Positions 27,022 to 37,011 of a stretch of DNA of 64,000 bases are shown in pieces. Source of the DNA: PALSA-693 sp963834725 (lineage in GTDB: Bacteria > Actinomycetota > Acidimicrobiia > Acidimicrobiales > Palsa-688). The position numbers and the translations under genes were made by a program. Numbering within the stretch: the first letter of the stretch is position 1; each line of letters begins with the position of its first letter. Under the pieces are notes generated by a model. It saw only the letters and a program-made list of their open reading frames with translations, did not search any database and was not told the DNA's origin. The stretch is taken from assembly GCA_963834725.1 (NCBI GenBank), contig CAWICN010000001.1:1054001-1118000 (forward strand). The letters run 5' to 3'.

Positions 27022-27984
27022 TTAGCCCAGGCGTCGTAGCGCTGTCTCGATAACGACTTCAACCCGGGCGGTCATGCCGGCCAGATCCACGGGACGGCGG
27101 CCAGCGACCTGACCACGGATCCACTTCGGCTGGCTATCGTCATAGTGCAGCAGGGCATACAGGTCCCACCACGGATCGAGAACCACCCCGGCGATCGACT
27201 CATAGAGCGACCGAAGCTGCTCCGACCACTCGGGCGAGTAGAGCGCCGCCAAGTATCGCCGACAGTGCCCGATGTCAATCGCACGCGCCCCTCGATGGAT
27301 GCCGTTCCAGTCGGTCAATCCGGTGATCCTCCCGCGCGACCACAGGATGTTGACAGGCAGGAGATCGCAGTGCAGAAAGACAGCAGTGTCCTTTGGCGGC
27401 GGCTCGGCCATGACACCGAACGCTGCCTTCCACACAGCCGGGTTCGGTGCGTCGACCGGTACCTGAAACTCGTCTAGAGGCGCGATCCAAGAATCCGTCC
27501 AGGGTCTGAAGGTCTTCGCGGGGAGGTCGAGGGAATGCAGCAAGACAGCAAGCTCCGCGATCCTCGCCATCCACGATCGAGGTTCCGAAGGATTGAGGTG
27601 AACATGCCCGGGCAACCGTGTCATCAGCAACGATGGCGCGCCCCCCGTCGAAGCACCAGCAACGTCAGTAGCCAGGATGCTCGGGACCGGGAGCCCGCTG
27701 CCCGCCACTACACCAAGGTTGGCGATCTCCTTCTCCAAGCTCGCCTCCAGGCCAAGCCCGCCCGGGTACTGCCGCAGTACGACGAACCTTCGCACCCCAC
27801 GTCGCTCGACAGTCAGGCGATTCACGGCGGAGCAGACGCCACCGGTCAATCGGCGATAGCCAACGATGCGACTGCCCCGACCCATCGACGCCGCAACCCA
27901 GGCGAGAGTCTCCGGGGAGGGCCGACGCTGCCGGAACCCGTTATCCCTCCAGTCGCCGTCGGTCATGAGCGCGAGCCTATTCAT
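27022..27984 (-). CDS. APH-fold phosphotransferase
   Basis: 320 residues (MNRLALMTDGDWRDNGFRQR). Glycine-rich entry RLTGGVCSAVNRLTV, Lys/Arg strand RRFVVLRQYPGG, catalytic loop AVFLHCDLLPVNILW and metal site GLTDWNGIHRGARAIDIGHC. Uninterrupted. Closer to the broad kinase family annotated phosphotransferase/APH than to defined aminoglycoside kinases. ATG 27966 is an alternative start. It diverges from the methyltransferase at 28133. Confidence 0.78.
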   Translation of the reverse strand: MNRLALMTDGDWRDNGFRQRRPSPETLAWVAASMGRGSRIVGYRRLTGGVCSAVNRLTVERRGVRRFVVLRQYPGGLGLEASLEKEIANLGVVAGSGLPVPSILATDVAGASTGGAPSLLMTRLPGHVHLNPSEPRSWMARIAELAVLLHSLDLPAKTFRPWTDSWIAPLDEFQVPVDAPNPAVWKAAFGVMAEPPPKDTAVFLHCDLLPVNILWSRGRITGLTDWNGIHRGARAIDIGHCRRYLAALYSPEWSEQLRSLYESIAGVVLDPWWDLYALLHYDDSQPKWIRGQVAGRRPVDLAGMTARVEVVIETALRRLG

Positions 27985-28132
27985 CGGGGCCTGCGGCGAT
28001 AGGGGGGTTTGCTAACCCGCCAGAGGCAGTGCCCCGGCTGCTGAATGGCCGTCACCGTCTGGAACGGATCGCGGAAGCGGTATCCGTGTCCTGCGAGGGC
28101 GAGTCCAGGCTGATGGTGCAAAGCTCAGGTAT

Positions 28133-28863
28133 ATGGACGTGAGCCACGCTAACGCCGGCACGGTCGACGCCTACAGCAGGCTGACTAGCGAGTTCTATGA
28201 CGCCATCAGCTCGGAGGGCGACTTCGGCCGCCGGGTCTTGCTCAACCCGACGATTTCCGCCTCCTCGGGGTCGTTAGCGGTCAGCAGATCCTCGACGCCG
28301 GCTGCGGGCACGGCTACCTCAGCCGCCTGCTTGCGGAAAGAGGGGCCTCGGTCGTGGGAGTCGAGTCTGCCTCGGTGCCGTTGTCTTACGCGGAGCGACG
28401 CGAAGCCGAACACCCGCAGGGGATCAGGTACTACCAGCGGGATCTGTCCATGATGGGTGAGGTCGGCGGTCCGTTCGACGCCGTGATCGCAAACATGGTC
28501 TTCCTCGACATCCCGGACTGGAAACCGGCGATGGCGAACTACATCACGTCGCTGAAGTCCGGAGGCATGCTCGTCTACTCGTTCCATCATCCCGTCTGGA
28601 TCCCGGGCCAGTTAGGCGAATGGGCGCAGCGCAGTGGTGTCGAGATCAAGGATTATCTAAACGAGCACGAGCAACCCGGCGGGCACGCATCCAACTTCCA
28701 CCGGCCGCTCTCTGCGTACATCAGTGAGACGATCCGATCCGGTTGCACCATCGTCGAGCTCGTCGAACCGCAGCTACGAGCGGACCAGGTAGAAGCGCCA
28801 GAGCAAGAGATCCTCACGCGCATCCCCAACTACATCGTCGTCGCTGCACGTCGAATCGGGTGA
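28133..28863 (+). pseudogene. Class I methyltransferase, frameshift near 28245
   Basis: The first frame gives MDVSHANAGTVDAYSRLTSE and GDFGRRVLLNPTI. The next continues LLGVVSGQQILDAGCGHGYL (motif I), then GASVVGVESASVPLSYAERR, FDAVIANMVFLDIPDW and LKSGGMLVYSFHHPVW, ending at 28863. About 243 residues in all. An UbiE-like methyltransferase; substrate unknown. One single-base indel would repair it. Confidence 0.75.
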
Positions 28864-28932
28864 TCGCCGCACCCCGGCCGCGAAGGGGCGCGTTGCTCCC
28901 GGAACACCCGTCAGCGTGAGAACCTGGTTGGA

Positions 28933-29883
28933 GTGACAGCAGGGGCTCCGATGCGCGGGCGACGGGTGGCGGTCGAGATGGCCGATGTGGACCGCTGGTG
29001 CCAGCGCCACCTGGGATCAGCCGTTGCCGAGATCGTCTTCCGGGACGGCTACCTCTCCACCGTGCTAGGGGTCCGGCTGGACTCCGGACGTGCGGTGGTG
29101 GTCAAGATCCGCCAGCCCGCTCACCGGCTAGCCGCGTGCGTGAGGGTCCACAGGACGCTGTTCGAGAGCAACTTCGCCTGCCCCGAGCCCCTGGTGGACC
29201 TCGAGCCGCTCGGTCCGTGGGTGGCCAGCGCCGAGGCGATGGTCACCGGGGGTGACCCTTTTCCATCCTCGGGGCGCTCCCCGGTGCCCTTCGGTCGGGC
29301 CTTGGCGCGCCTCGTCGCTCTGATGCCCGACCCTGCCGGCCTCCCGAGCCTGGATCCCCCTTTGCCCTGGACCGGGCCAGACCGAAACCAGGAGCACCCA
29401 TGGCCGTGGCCCGACGATCGTGACATCGACCTCAATGCCGTCTCGGGTCCCGCCTGGATCGACGAGGCCGGGCGAGCGGCCAGGCTTCGCCTTGAGGCCG
29501 CCCGGGACCGGCCAGTCCTCGGGCACGGCGATTGGTACACGGCGAACCTCCGGTGGTCAGGTGACGAGCTGTTGGCCGTATGGGACTGGGACAGCGTCAT
29601 CGCCGCTCCCGAGCCCGTGGTCGCCGGATTGGCAGCGGCTCTCTATCCGGCCATACGGAGTGGAACCGAAGCGACCATCGAGGAGAGCGAGGCCTTCCTC
29701 GACGCTTACGGCACCGAGCGGGGCCGGTCCTTCAGCTCCGACGAAGTTGAGCTGGCCTGGGCGGCGGGCATGTGGAACCGGAGCTTCGACGCCAAGAAGC
29801 AGTTCGTGACCGAGGGGCTGCCCCGTTCGCTGACCGAAGAGGAGGCAGCCGAGCGACGACAACGGGCGGGCGCGGGCAGGTGA
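28933..29883 (+). CDS. APH-fold phosphotransferase
   Basis: 316 residues from GTG 28933. VLGVRLDSGRAVVVKIRQPA gives the nucleotide-binding strand and Lys; PVLGHGDWYTANLRW is the catalytic loop; LLAVWDWDSVIAAPEPVVAG the metal-binding segment. Uninterrupted. ATG 28951 is an alternative start. Substrate not predictable. Confidence 0.78.
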   Translation: MTAGAPMRGRRVAVEMADVDRWCQRHLGSAVAEIVFRDGYLSTVLGVRLDSGRAVVVKIRQPAHRLAACVRVHRTLFESNFACPEPLVDLEPLGPWVASAEAMVTGGDPFPSSGRSPVPFGRALARLVALMPDPAGLPSLDPPLPWTGPDRNQEHPWPWPDDRDIDLNAVSGPAWIDEAGRAARLRLEAARDRPVLGHGDWYTANLRWSGDELLAVWDWDSVIAAPEPVVAGLAAALYPAIRSGTEATIEESEAFLDAYGTERGRSFSSDEVELAWAAGMWNRSFDAKKQFVTEGLPRSLTEEEAAERRQRAGAGR

Positions 29884-30458
29884 GTCCGCCCACCAGTGTG
29901 TTGAATCGCACCTTCCCTGCGCGATCACTCCGCACGCGTAACCGAACGCCGGCCCAGCCCGGCGGGGTCAATTGATCAGCCAAGTGGTTGGCGTTCGCCG
30001 GCGGCATCGCCGTTGCGGCGTCGCTTCGACGCCCTTGGATCCCAATCCGGTACGACGAACGAGCCCGTGACCAGCAGCTTCGCGCCTGTCCCGAGTTGGC
30101 CTTGTATGGAGGCTCCTGCCTCGACACTCGACGAGGTTTGGGGGCGTGGCCCGCACGGTCGTTGACCTGGCCTTTTATCTTTCCGAGTCGCACCCGCCAA
30201 CCTCGTTTTGAATGCTTCGTCGACCTACTCGGCATCCCCAACGACGACACGCCACCGTTCGGCTTCGCGCAGCGGGCGACGAGTAGCGACTCGCCCACTG
30301 GTGCGGGGCCATGCGCACAGCCATGTTGCGCTAACGAGTCCGACCGACAGCCCGTCACGATCGTCCCATGTCTGGCGCATGCCCGAAGCGGCCTGCAGCA
30401 ACTGCCACGCCGTTGTGCGCCAGCACCTCCTAGCCTAGCCGTGTGCCAACAACGACGT
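29884..30458. other. 575-bp gap without a supported gene
   Basis: A long plus-strand frame crosses the region, but its sequence is low-complexity and arginine/proline-rich until the ClpP-like part begins near 30459. No RNA or terminator recognised. Confidence 0.4.
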
Positions 30459-30725
30459 ATGACTGCCTCCGGTCGCATCGAGCTTCGCGAACCCGCCGCC
30501 CAGTTCGTCGGCCCGGCCAGCCAACTAGAACGCCACGCCCAAGCCTTGGACAGCCGCTGGCATCAATATCTTCACCGCCTCTGCGAAGTCACAGGCCGCC
30601 CTTTCGAGCATCTCGAAGCCGACCACCGAGCCGGACGATTCTTGGACCCCGACCAGGCGATGGCCTACGGCCTCATCGACGACATCATCCAGCCTTCACC
30701 CCGACCAGGCCCACACGAGCCTTAG
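30459..30725 (+). pseudogene. ClpP-family protease, C-terminal fragment
   Basis: 88 residues: GRIELREPAAQFVGPASQLE, then HRLCEVTGRPFEHLEADHRA and GRFLDPDQAMAYGLIDDIIQ. The last segment is the conserved C-terminal T-G-x-x-x-x-x-x-x-x-D-x-x-x-x-x-x-x-A-x-x-Y-G-L-I-D of ClpP. The catalytic Ser and His regions are absent, so this is a 5'-truncated remnant, possibly cut by the IS630-type element that follows. Confidence 0.6.
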
Positions 30726-30818
30726 TGGTCCACCGCGGAACTATATTGATGTGATTTGATGGCTGTCGCGGCGAGGGGGTGGGGGCGGCGTTGCGTTCAC
30801 TTCGTGTGGAGGGACGCT

Positions 30819-31984
30819 GTGGCTCGTGGCAGTGTGAGTCCGTTCGAGATCGTCTTAACCGCTGCCGAGCGTCACGAGTTGGAGAAACGAGCGGGGGCCT
30901 ATACGGATCCGTATTGGCGAGTGGTTAGAGCCAAGATCGTTCTGTTGGCCGCCGAGGGCTGGGCGAACGTGGAGATCGCAGCACGGCTGGATACCAGCCC
31001 GCAGGTGGTTCACCGCTGGCGCAAGCGGTTCCTCGAAGAGCGGTTGAAAGGACTCCAGGACCGTCATCGTTGCGGCCGGCCCCGGGTGTTTTCCCCCCTC
31101 GGTGAACGCCGAGATCAAGATGTTGGCCTGCGAGCTGCCGGCCACTACCGGGGTGCCGCTGTCGCGCTGGAGCTGCGCCGAGCTGGCCCAGGAACTGATC
31201 ATCCGAGGTGTGGTGGCGTTCATCTCGGCCGCCACGGTATGGAGGACGCTGCGATCTGACGCCATCCGCCCGTGGCAGTACCGGTCGTGGATCTTCCCCC
31301 GAGCGGCGGACTTCGCGGCCAAGGCGGCGGTGGTGTTGGACCTGTACTCCCGGATCTTCGAGGGAAAAGCGTTGACCAAGCGGGAGTATGTGATCAGCTC
31401 GGACGAGAAGACCAGCATCCAAGCCCGCTGCCGCTGCCATCCCAGCTTGCCGCCCGGGCGGGCCAGACTGATGCGGGTCGAGCACGAGTACGACCGGGGC
31501 GGGGCGCTGGCCTACCTGGCCGCCTACGACGTGCACCAAGCCCGCCTCTTCGGACGGACAGCGCCGAGCACCGGGATCGAACCGTTCGACCGGCTGGTCG
31601 AAGATGTCATGACCGTCGAGCCGTACGCGTCGGCCAAGCGGGTGTTCTGGATCGTCGACAACGGCAGCAGCCACCGCGGGCAGGCATCGGTCGACCGGCT
31701 CGAGGGCGCCTGGCCCAACCTGCGACTGATCCACCTGCCGATACACGCCTCGTGGCTCAACCAAAATCGAGATCGTCTTTTCCATCATCCAGCGCAAAGT
31801 CGTCACTCCCAACGACTTCTCCGACGTGAACCAGATCGCCGCCCGCCTGGCCAACTTCGAGGACCGCTACAACCAGAGCGCCCAAGCTTTCGATTGGACC
31901 TTCACCCGAGACGACCTCAACGAGTTCCTCGAGCGCATCGCCGCCCACGACCCGGTTGCCCCGGCGCCGCGGGCCGCCGCCTGA
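30819..31984 (+). pseudogene. IS630-type transposase in three frames
   Basis: GTG 30819 follows GGAGGGA. Frame 1: LTAAERHELEKRAGAYTDPY and an HTH (VEIAARLDTSPQVVHRWRKR). Frame 2, from about 31090: RSWIFPRAADFAAKAAVVLD, YVISSDEKTSIQARCRCHPS (Asp) and VFWIVDNGSSHRGQASVDRL (Asp). Frame 3, from about 31765: EIVFSIIQRKVVTPNDFSDV (Glu region) and FTRDDLNEFLERI. IS630 relatives sometimes use one programmed frameshift, but two shifts suggest decay or error. Element ends not located. Confidence 0.8.
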
Positions 31985-32103
31985 GTTGTTACAGCCGGGC
32001 GATCCAAGCCGAGGGATCACCCAGATACAGCCCACAAGCGCAATCCAAAGCTTCCTCCGGGCTGCCCCATCACCCCGGTCGGCAGGAATGACGCCTCGTA
32101 ATC

Positions 32104-32784
32104 GTGCTGTTCAATGAACTCGACCCGGTATCCGGCTACGCCGCGTGGTCCAACAGCTACGACGGGATGCGGAACTTCGTCATCGACGTCGAGGAGCCGG
32201 TAATGCGGCAACTGCTGGCAGGCGTCGCCGGCGCCAGTGTCGTGGATGCAGCGTGCGGAACCGGGCGTCACCTCGCCCATCTGATTGCGGAGGGCAACGT
32301 CGGCGTCGGCGTAGACCAGTCCATTCCCATGCTCGAAGCCGCCCGCCAGAAGATCCCCAACGCCGATCTGCGCGTGGGTCAGCTCAACGCGTTGCCAGTC
32401 GAGGACGCTTGGGCCGATTTGGTGATCTGCTCGCTGGCCCTCACGCATGTTGTTGCTCTGGAAGTAGCAGCATGTGAGTTGGCTCGGGTCGTCCGACCCG
32501 GCGGGCGCATCGTGATCTCCGACGTGCACCCGTTCTTCACGGCGCTGGGCTTTCACGCCTTCTTCGGAGAGGGCCGCTTCGTGCGTAACTACCACCACCC
32601 CCACGGTGATTACCTCGACGCCTTCGCAGCCGCCGGGTTATCGGTCCTTCGTTGTATCGAGCCGAGATGGACTCCCGAGGCTGTGGCTGACCAGCGATTC
32701 GTCGCGGCGGTCCCCGAGGCTGGACGACAAGCCCTCGTCGGACTTCCTCTCATACTCATCTGGGCCCTCGAACGTCCACTCTGA
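32104..32784 (+). CDS. Class I SAM-dependent methyltransferase
   Basis: 226 residues from GTG 32104 (LFNELDPVSGYAAWSNSYDG). Motif I is SVVDAACGTGRHLAHLI, acidic end of strand 2 VGVGVDQSIPML, motif IV WADLVICSLALTHV, motif V VVRPGGRIVISDVHP. Similar to small-molecule methyltransferases with an N-terminal Tyr-Asp helix. Uninterrupted; follows the broken transposase by 119 bp. Confidence 0.8.
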   Translation: MLFNELDPVSGYAAWSNSYDGMRNFVIDVEEPVMRQLLAGVAGASVVDAACGTGRHLAHLIAEGNVGVGVDQSIPMLEAARQKIPNADLRVGQLNALPVEDAWADLVICSLALTHVVALEVAACELARVVRPGGRIVISDVHPFFTALGFHAFFGEGRFVRNYHHPHGDYLDAFAAAGLSVLRCIEPRWTPEAVADQRFVAAVPEAGRQALVGLPLILIWALERPL

Positions 32785-32892
32785 ACAGGCCAGCAACGGG
32801 ATCCATGTTGTGGGATGAACTCACACGGAACCGGAATCGATCCGGAATTGCGGAACGAACGGCGCATCGAGTTCTGTGATCCCACTGAGCCT

Positions 32893-33621
32893 TCATCGGC
32901 GGTAAACGCTGACGGTCATCGGGCTGGTAGTGGTATAGGGCTGACGTTGCCAACCGTCCCAGCGCTGTTCGAGGCGCAGCCCGGCGAGGCGGCCCATCAG
33001 GTCGAGTTCGGGCGGATAGGCGTAGCGCAGCGACACCGGGTACAGCTGGATGCCCGCTTGGGTTATGTGGATGTGGGCAGAGTCAACTCGTTGGCTGATG
33101 GGATCGTGGTGGGTGGCGTCCAGGCGAACCATCTCTACGTCGACGCCTATCGCAGAGACCGCGCTGTTGTTCCGGAACCTGGTGAGATCTGGGACGAAGG
33201 CTTCGACCACGAACGAGCCACCCGGCGCGAGATGCGCAGCCACGTTGGCGAAACACTCGATCTGGCGCTCCTGGGTGACCAGGGCGAAGAACGTGTTGAA
33301 GACCACGTATATCAGCGAATAGGTACCGTCGACTCCGACATCGGCGAAGTCACCGATGGCTACAGGGATGTTCTCGCCACCCGGTTTGGCGCGCAGCTGC
33401 CCCACCATCGCCTCGGAGATGTCGATCCCCTCAACCCGAACGCCGCGGGCGGCCAGAGGCAACGCCACCCGACCCGTGCCGATCGCCAGTTCAAGAGCAG
33501 GACCGCCCGAAGCAAGATCGGCCAGGAACGAAGCGGCCTCCTCCGCTCCTGACGCCGGGCAGAACTGATCGTAGACCGCCGCGATGCGATCACCGTAGGT
33601 TTCGGGTTGGTATCCCTCCAT
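32893..33621 (-). CDS. Class I SAM-dependent methyltransferase
   Basis: 242 residues from ATG 33621 (MEGYQPETYGDRIAAVYDQF). Motif I ALELAIGTGRVALPL, strand 2 VRVEGIDISEAMVG, motif IV YSLIYVVFNTFFALVT, then HLAPGGSFVVEAFVPD. The N-terminal Y-G-D-x-x-A-x-x-Y-D is shared with methyltransferases adjacent to antibiotic genes in actinomycetes. Intact. Confidence 0.8.
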   Translation of the reverse strand: MEGYQPETYGDRIAAVYDQFCPASGAEEAASFLADLASGGPALELAIGTGRVALPLAARGVRVEGIDISEAMVGQLRAKPGGENIPVAIGDFADVGVDGTYSLIYVVFNTFFALVTQERQIECFANVAAHLAPGGSFVVEAFVPDLTRFRNNSAVSAIGVDVEMVRLDATHHDPISQRVDSAHIHITQAGIQLYPVSLRYAYPPELDLMGRLAGLRLEQRWDGWQRQPYTTTSPMTVSVYRR

Positions 33622-33716
33622 CGCCATATAAAACTCGTCGGGTCAGGAGGCATCAACCGATTTAGGATCTGAGCCGGGCACACGTCGAGTTGATTAAGCC
33701 TCTGCTGCGCCTGGCG

Positions 33717-34633
33717 TTACCCCTGGGTTTGGTGATCTCGGATGATTTCGTCGATCACTTGCTCGGGTTCGTATCGCCAGCCGAATCGTTTCGTGGCTTG
33801 GGTGGCGTATCTGGGGGTGTTGATGTCGATGGCGAGGGTGATGAGAGCTTTCCAAAGGGCCCAGCCGCGACCACGACACCAGGTGGCAGAGTCGAGAGAC
33901 AGTCCGGAAACGAACTCGGCACGGCTGCGGTCGTTGAAGAGGGTCCAGGCGATGGTGGTGTCGCATGCGGGGTCGCCTACCGCCGAGCAGCCGAAGTCGA
34001 TCACCGCGGCGAGCCGGCCGTCCACGACGAGAAGGTTGGAGCTAGTGATATCTCCGTGGACCCAGACCCGATCGTCGTGACCGGCAGCGGCGAGCGCGCT
34101 GTCCCAGACCTCGGCCGCGGCGTCGGTGTCGATGACCCCAGTCAGGGTGCTCACGGCTTGGCGGGTTTGATCATCCCACAGTTGGAGGGGCCCGCCCCGG
34201 TTGAACGAGTGAGCCCCGGCCGCGGGCCACCTTCGGTATCGCAGCGATATAGGGCGCCGAGGAATTCGGCCAGCTGGGTAGCGAACCCGGTGAGGTCAGC
34301 GATCCGATCGACGGTGGCTGGTTGACCTTCGAGCCAGCGGTAGATCGACCACGGTCTCGGGAACTCGCTGCTCGGCTGTCCCTTCGCCAACGGTTCGGGT
34401 ATCGGCAAAGGCAGACGGGCGGCCAGCCGCGGAAGCCACTCGTGTTCCTTGTCGACCTGGGCCACATACCGGTCGTGGCTGGGGAGACGAATCGACATCG
34501 TCGAGCCCAGCCGGAAGGTGGTGTTGTCCCAGCCGTCCAAATCAACAGGAGTGATGGTCAGGTCAGCCCAGTGCGGGAACTGGGATGCGACCAGCCGAGA
34601 CACGACCGTGACGGTGATGTCGCCCTTGAGCAT
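33717..34633 (-). pseudogene. APH-fold phosphotransferase, one frameshift
   Basis: ATG 34633 has SD CTGGAGG. Frame 1: MLKGDITVTVVSRLVASQFP, GWDNTTFRLGSTMSIRLPSH and WSIYRWLEGQPATVDRIADL. Near 34215 a single shift leads to HSFNRGGPLQLWDDQTRQAV, then DRVWVHGDITSSNLLVVDGR (catalytic loop) and AAVIDFGCSAVGDPACDTTI (metal site). The repaired product is about 305 residues, very like actinobacterial APH-family kinases of the macrolide/aminoglycoside type. It overlaps the erm-like gene's 3' end. Confidence 0.8.
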
Positions 34634-35232
34634 GAACGGGAACCTCCAGAAACATCGATTCGGGCGATGGCGGGGCGTGGGGGTCGGCAGCGTTTCGGCC
34701 GTGCCGTTCGATCCTCAAAACGGCGGTGGCCATAGGTGCGGGCGGCCGAAACGCGCTGGCCGGAAGACGGGCCGCGACCTGAGCGTGGAATCGGGACGAC
34801 CATCTCCTGGCATCTGGGCCGCGGCCTGAAGCCCGAGCGCGCCGCGGAATATGCCGGTACGACCAGATCGGCGGACTTCATGTTGCTGTTGGGACTGAGC
34901 AGTCTTCGAAGCAGCCCGGTCGTGATCGCGAAGGGCGGGTTGGCTACCACCTTGAACTCACGTCGAGGAAGGCGCAGGTCAGCAGCGTCCACTTCAACCA
35001 CCACGATCGACGAACCGAACCGTTCACGCAGACGGGCCGCCCGTGCGGGGTGAAGCTCGACCGCAACCACCCGGGCCCCAGCCGCGATCAGGTGAGCGGT
35101 GATGGACCCATGACCCGCGCCTACATCTACGACCAGGTCACCGGGGTGAACCCCAGCCCTCTCGACCAGTCGATCGGCCCAGGGATCAGTTAGCTCGTGA
35201 TATCCCCACCGGACCCGCCGATCGGCGGACAC
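34563..35232 (-). pseudogene. erm: Erm-type 23S rRNA adenine-N6 methyltransferase, C-terminal frameshift
   Basis: From GTG 35232 (SADRRVRWGYHELTDPWADR). Motif I LVVDVGAGHGSITAHLI, strand 2 RVVAVELHPARAARLRERFG, motif IV FKVVANPPFAITTGLLRRLL: the N-P-P-F motif and overall order are those of Erm, which dimethylates A2058 and gives macrolide-lincosamide-streptogramin B resistance. Near 34830 the frame shifts to ARRWSSRFHAQVAARLPASA then FRPPAPMATAVLRIERHG, the normal Erm C-terminus. Most like the short mycobacterial Erm(37) type. A KsgA paralogue is less likely because of the W-G-Y-H-E-L start. Confidence 0.8.
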
Positions 35233-35395
35233 GGCGCACCATGACCATTGCCATCGCCACAGTCTGCTCATCGTCCCCGAGGTCGCACCAGCGAATTACT
35301 TCGCAGTACCCCCCAAGGCGTCCGGACATATCGATTTGACACCGGATGCCGGGCAGTACGAGCCTGCTTGTGAAGCTTGGCACAAGGAGGTTGGA

Positions 35396-36193
35396 TTGGG
35401 AGGTTTCGATTCTGTTGACCCCCGCTACAGAGACCTCTACGAGCGGGCCGCCCGGGTGCTCGGCGCTGACGTTCGGGTCAGCGCGGTCGAGGTGTCTGGG
35501 TCTATCGCACACGAAACCGCGGACGGTTGGAGCGATCTGGATCTGGCAGTGGCCGCCCGGGCAGGCGACTACGACCAGTTTGTGGCCGACTGGGAGAGCT
35601 GGTTGGCCGAGATCACCCCCACCGTGTTCGCTCGACGGCCGATTGCTCCGTTCATAATAAACAGCGTCACCTGCGACGGTCTCACCCTCGATGTGGCTGT
35701 GTACCGGGATACGATCCCGGCAGCGCCGATATCCGCAGCGGGGTATCGGGTCGGAATGCTCGCCACCAGCGCGTTCACGGATCTAGGCGAGGCGTTGAAC
35801 TACGCCGTCGACGAACAGCTACGAGGGCTGAGCGGGCCGTTCATCAAGTTGCTGCAAAGAGAAGAGCATCTGTTCCACCTGACCGGAGTCCCTCACATAC
35901 TCGGCCAACTCACCACCGTGTTCCTGGCCGAAACCGGCTCCGCCCCTCCGCTCAGACCTTCCAACGACGCCTTCACCCCCGAGCAGTTGGATGCCGTGGC
36001 CCAGCTACCGCCAGTGGCCGCCACCCGGCAAGCCCTGACCGATTTCGGCCTCGGGGTGGCGCGGATGATCGTCACCCGCGGTAGAGCGCTCTTCCCGCGA
36101 TACGGATTGCGATGGCCGGAAGAGTTCGCCGCGGTCGCCAACGCTCGCATGCGCGAGCAACTTGGGATCGACTGCTCGGGGTGGCTTTACTGA
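35396..36193 (+). CDS. Nucleotidyltransferase-fold protein (resistance-enzyme-like)
   Basis: 265 residues. SD AAGGAGG at 35384-35390 fixes the start as TTG 35396 (GGFDSVDPRYRDLYERAARV). EVSGSIAHETADGWSDLDLA is the G-S-x9-W-S-D-x-D motif, and LTLDVAVYRDTIPA supplies the third acidic residue. The helical C-terminal half (LGEALNYAVDEQLRGLSGPF) is like those of lincosamide/aminoglycoside nucleotidyltransferases. Intact; substrate unknown. Confidence 0.75.
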   Translation: MGGFDSVDPRYRDLYERAARVLGADVRVSAVEVSGSIAHETADGWSDLDLAVAARAGDYDQFVADWESWLAEITPTVFARRPIAPFIINSVTCDGLTLDVAVYRDTIPAAPISAAGYRVGMLATSAFTDLGEALNYAVDEQLRGLSGPFIKLLQREEHLFHLTGVPHILGQLTTVFLAETGSAPPLRPSNDAFTPEQLDAVAQLPPVAATRQALTDFGLGVARMIVTRGRALFPRYGLRWPEEFAAVANARMREQLGIDCSGWLY

Positions 36194-36265
36194 AAGCCGG
36201 CTTGACGCCCAGACCGTGGCGCTGCTTTCCGGCCCAGTCCGAGTTGCGCCGCTATCGGGTTGTGT

Positions 36266-36980
36266 TCAGCTGGGTGAAGTGAGGAACCGTTCGACTATCC
36301 GATCGGTGTCAGCATCGGCCTGCCTGCGAAGCCGCGGTGAGACCTTCAGCGGCGATGGAGGGTCGATGTCCAGGAACCCCAACACCCGCCGCACTGTTCC
36401 GTCGAGGTCATCGACCATGTCCTCGTAGGTCACCTCCAGGGGTGTGATCCCCTGAGTGTCGAACCACTCCCCCCCAACCGGCGTCGCTCTGCTCGGCGAG
36501 CGCCACCAGCTTGGCTATGGCGTCACGGTCGTATGGAGGCGGAGCGGCGGGCTGTTCGTGGTCGCCGAGCGCGTACTGATTGGTGGCCGCGGCCCGCCAC
36601 CAAGACACCCCTTGGCGCACGAAGTCCCGCCGTCGCAGCCAGACATAGCAGAGACCCGGAAGCAATGCCGCGAGAACTTCGGCGTCCGAACCGGAACCGT
36701 TCGTCGAGAGGTTCCGAAGGCGGGAGGTGGTGTCATCGAGGTAGTTCCACATCATCTTAGAGCCGAACACCCCATTTGGAGTTCGCTGGTTTCGAAGCAT
36801 GGCGGCAAAGAACTCGGCGTCGCCCGAAACCTGCCAGCGATCGGCCCAGAACGGCTCATCCCCCCGATGGAAGTACTCCGCCGGTATCCCGGCCACACCG
36901 GTGTCCTGAAGCCCGCGGCACAACACCCAGCTACCAGTTCGCTGGACGGTGCAGATCAGATAGCAGCGAAGCAGGCTCAC
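36266..36980 (-). pseudogene. Stf0-type sulfotransferase, frameshift in a homopolymer
   Basis: LRCYLICTVQRTGSWVLCRG is the 5'-phosphosulfate-binding loop of Stf0 sulfotransferases (R-T-G-S), followed by PNGVFGSKMMWNYLDD and VWLRRRDFVRQGVSWWRAAA. At a run of seven C/G (36470-36476) the frame breaks, and the adjacent frame gives EWFDTQGITPLEVTYEDMVD and RVLGFLDIDPPSPLKVSPRL to 36266. Stf0 enzymes transfer sulfate from PAPS to trehalose or similar glycans. The homopolymer position makes a sequencing error likely. Confidence 0.8.
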
Positions 36981-37011
36981 GCTCGTCGACCACTGTGACA
37001 CCGGGCCCGAA

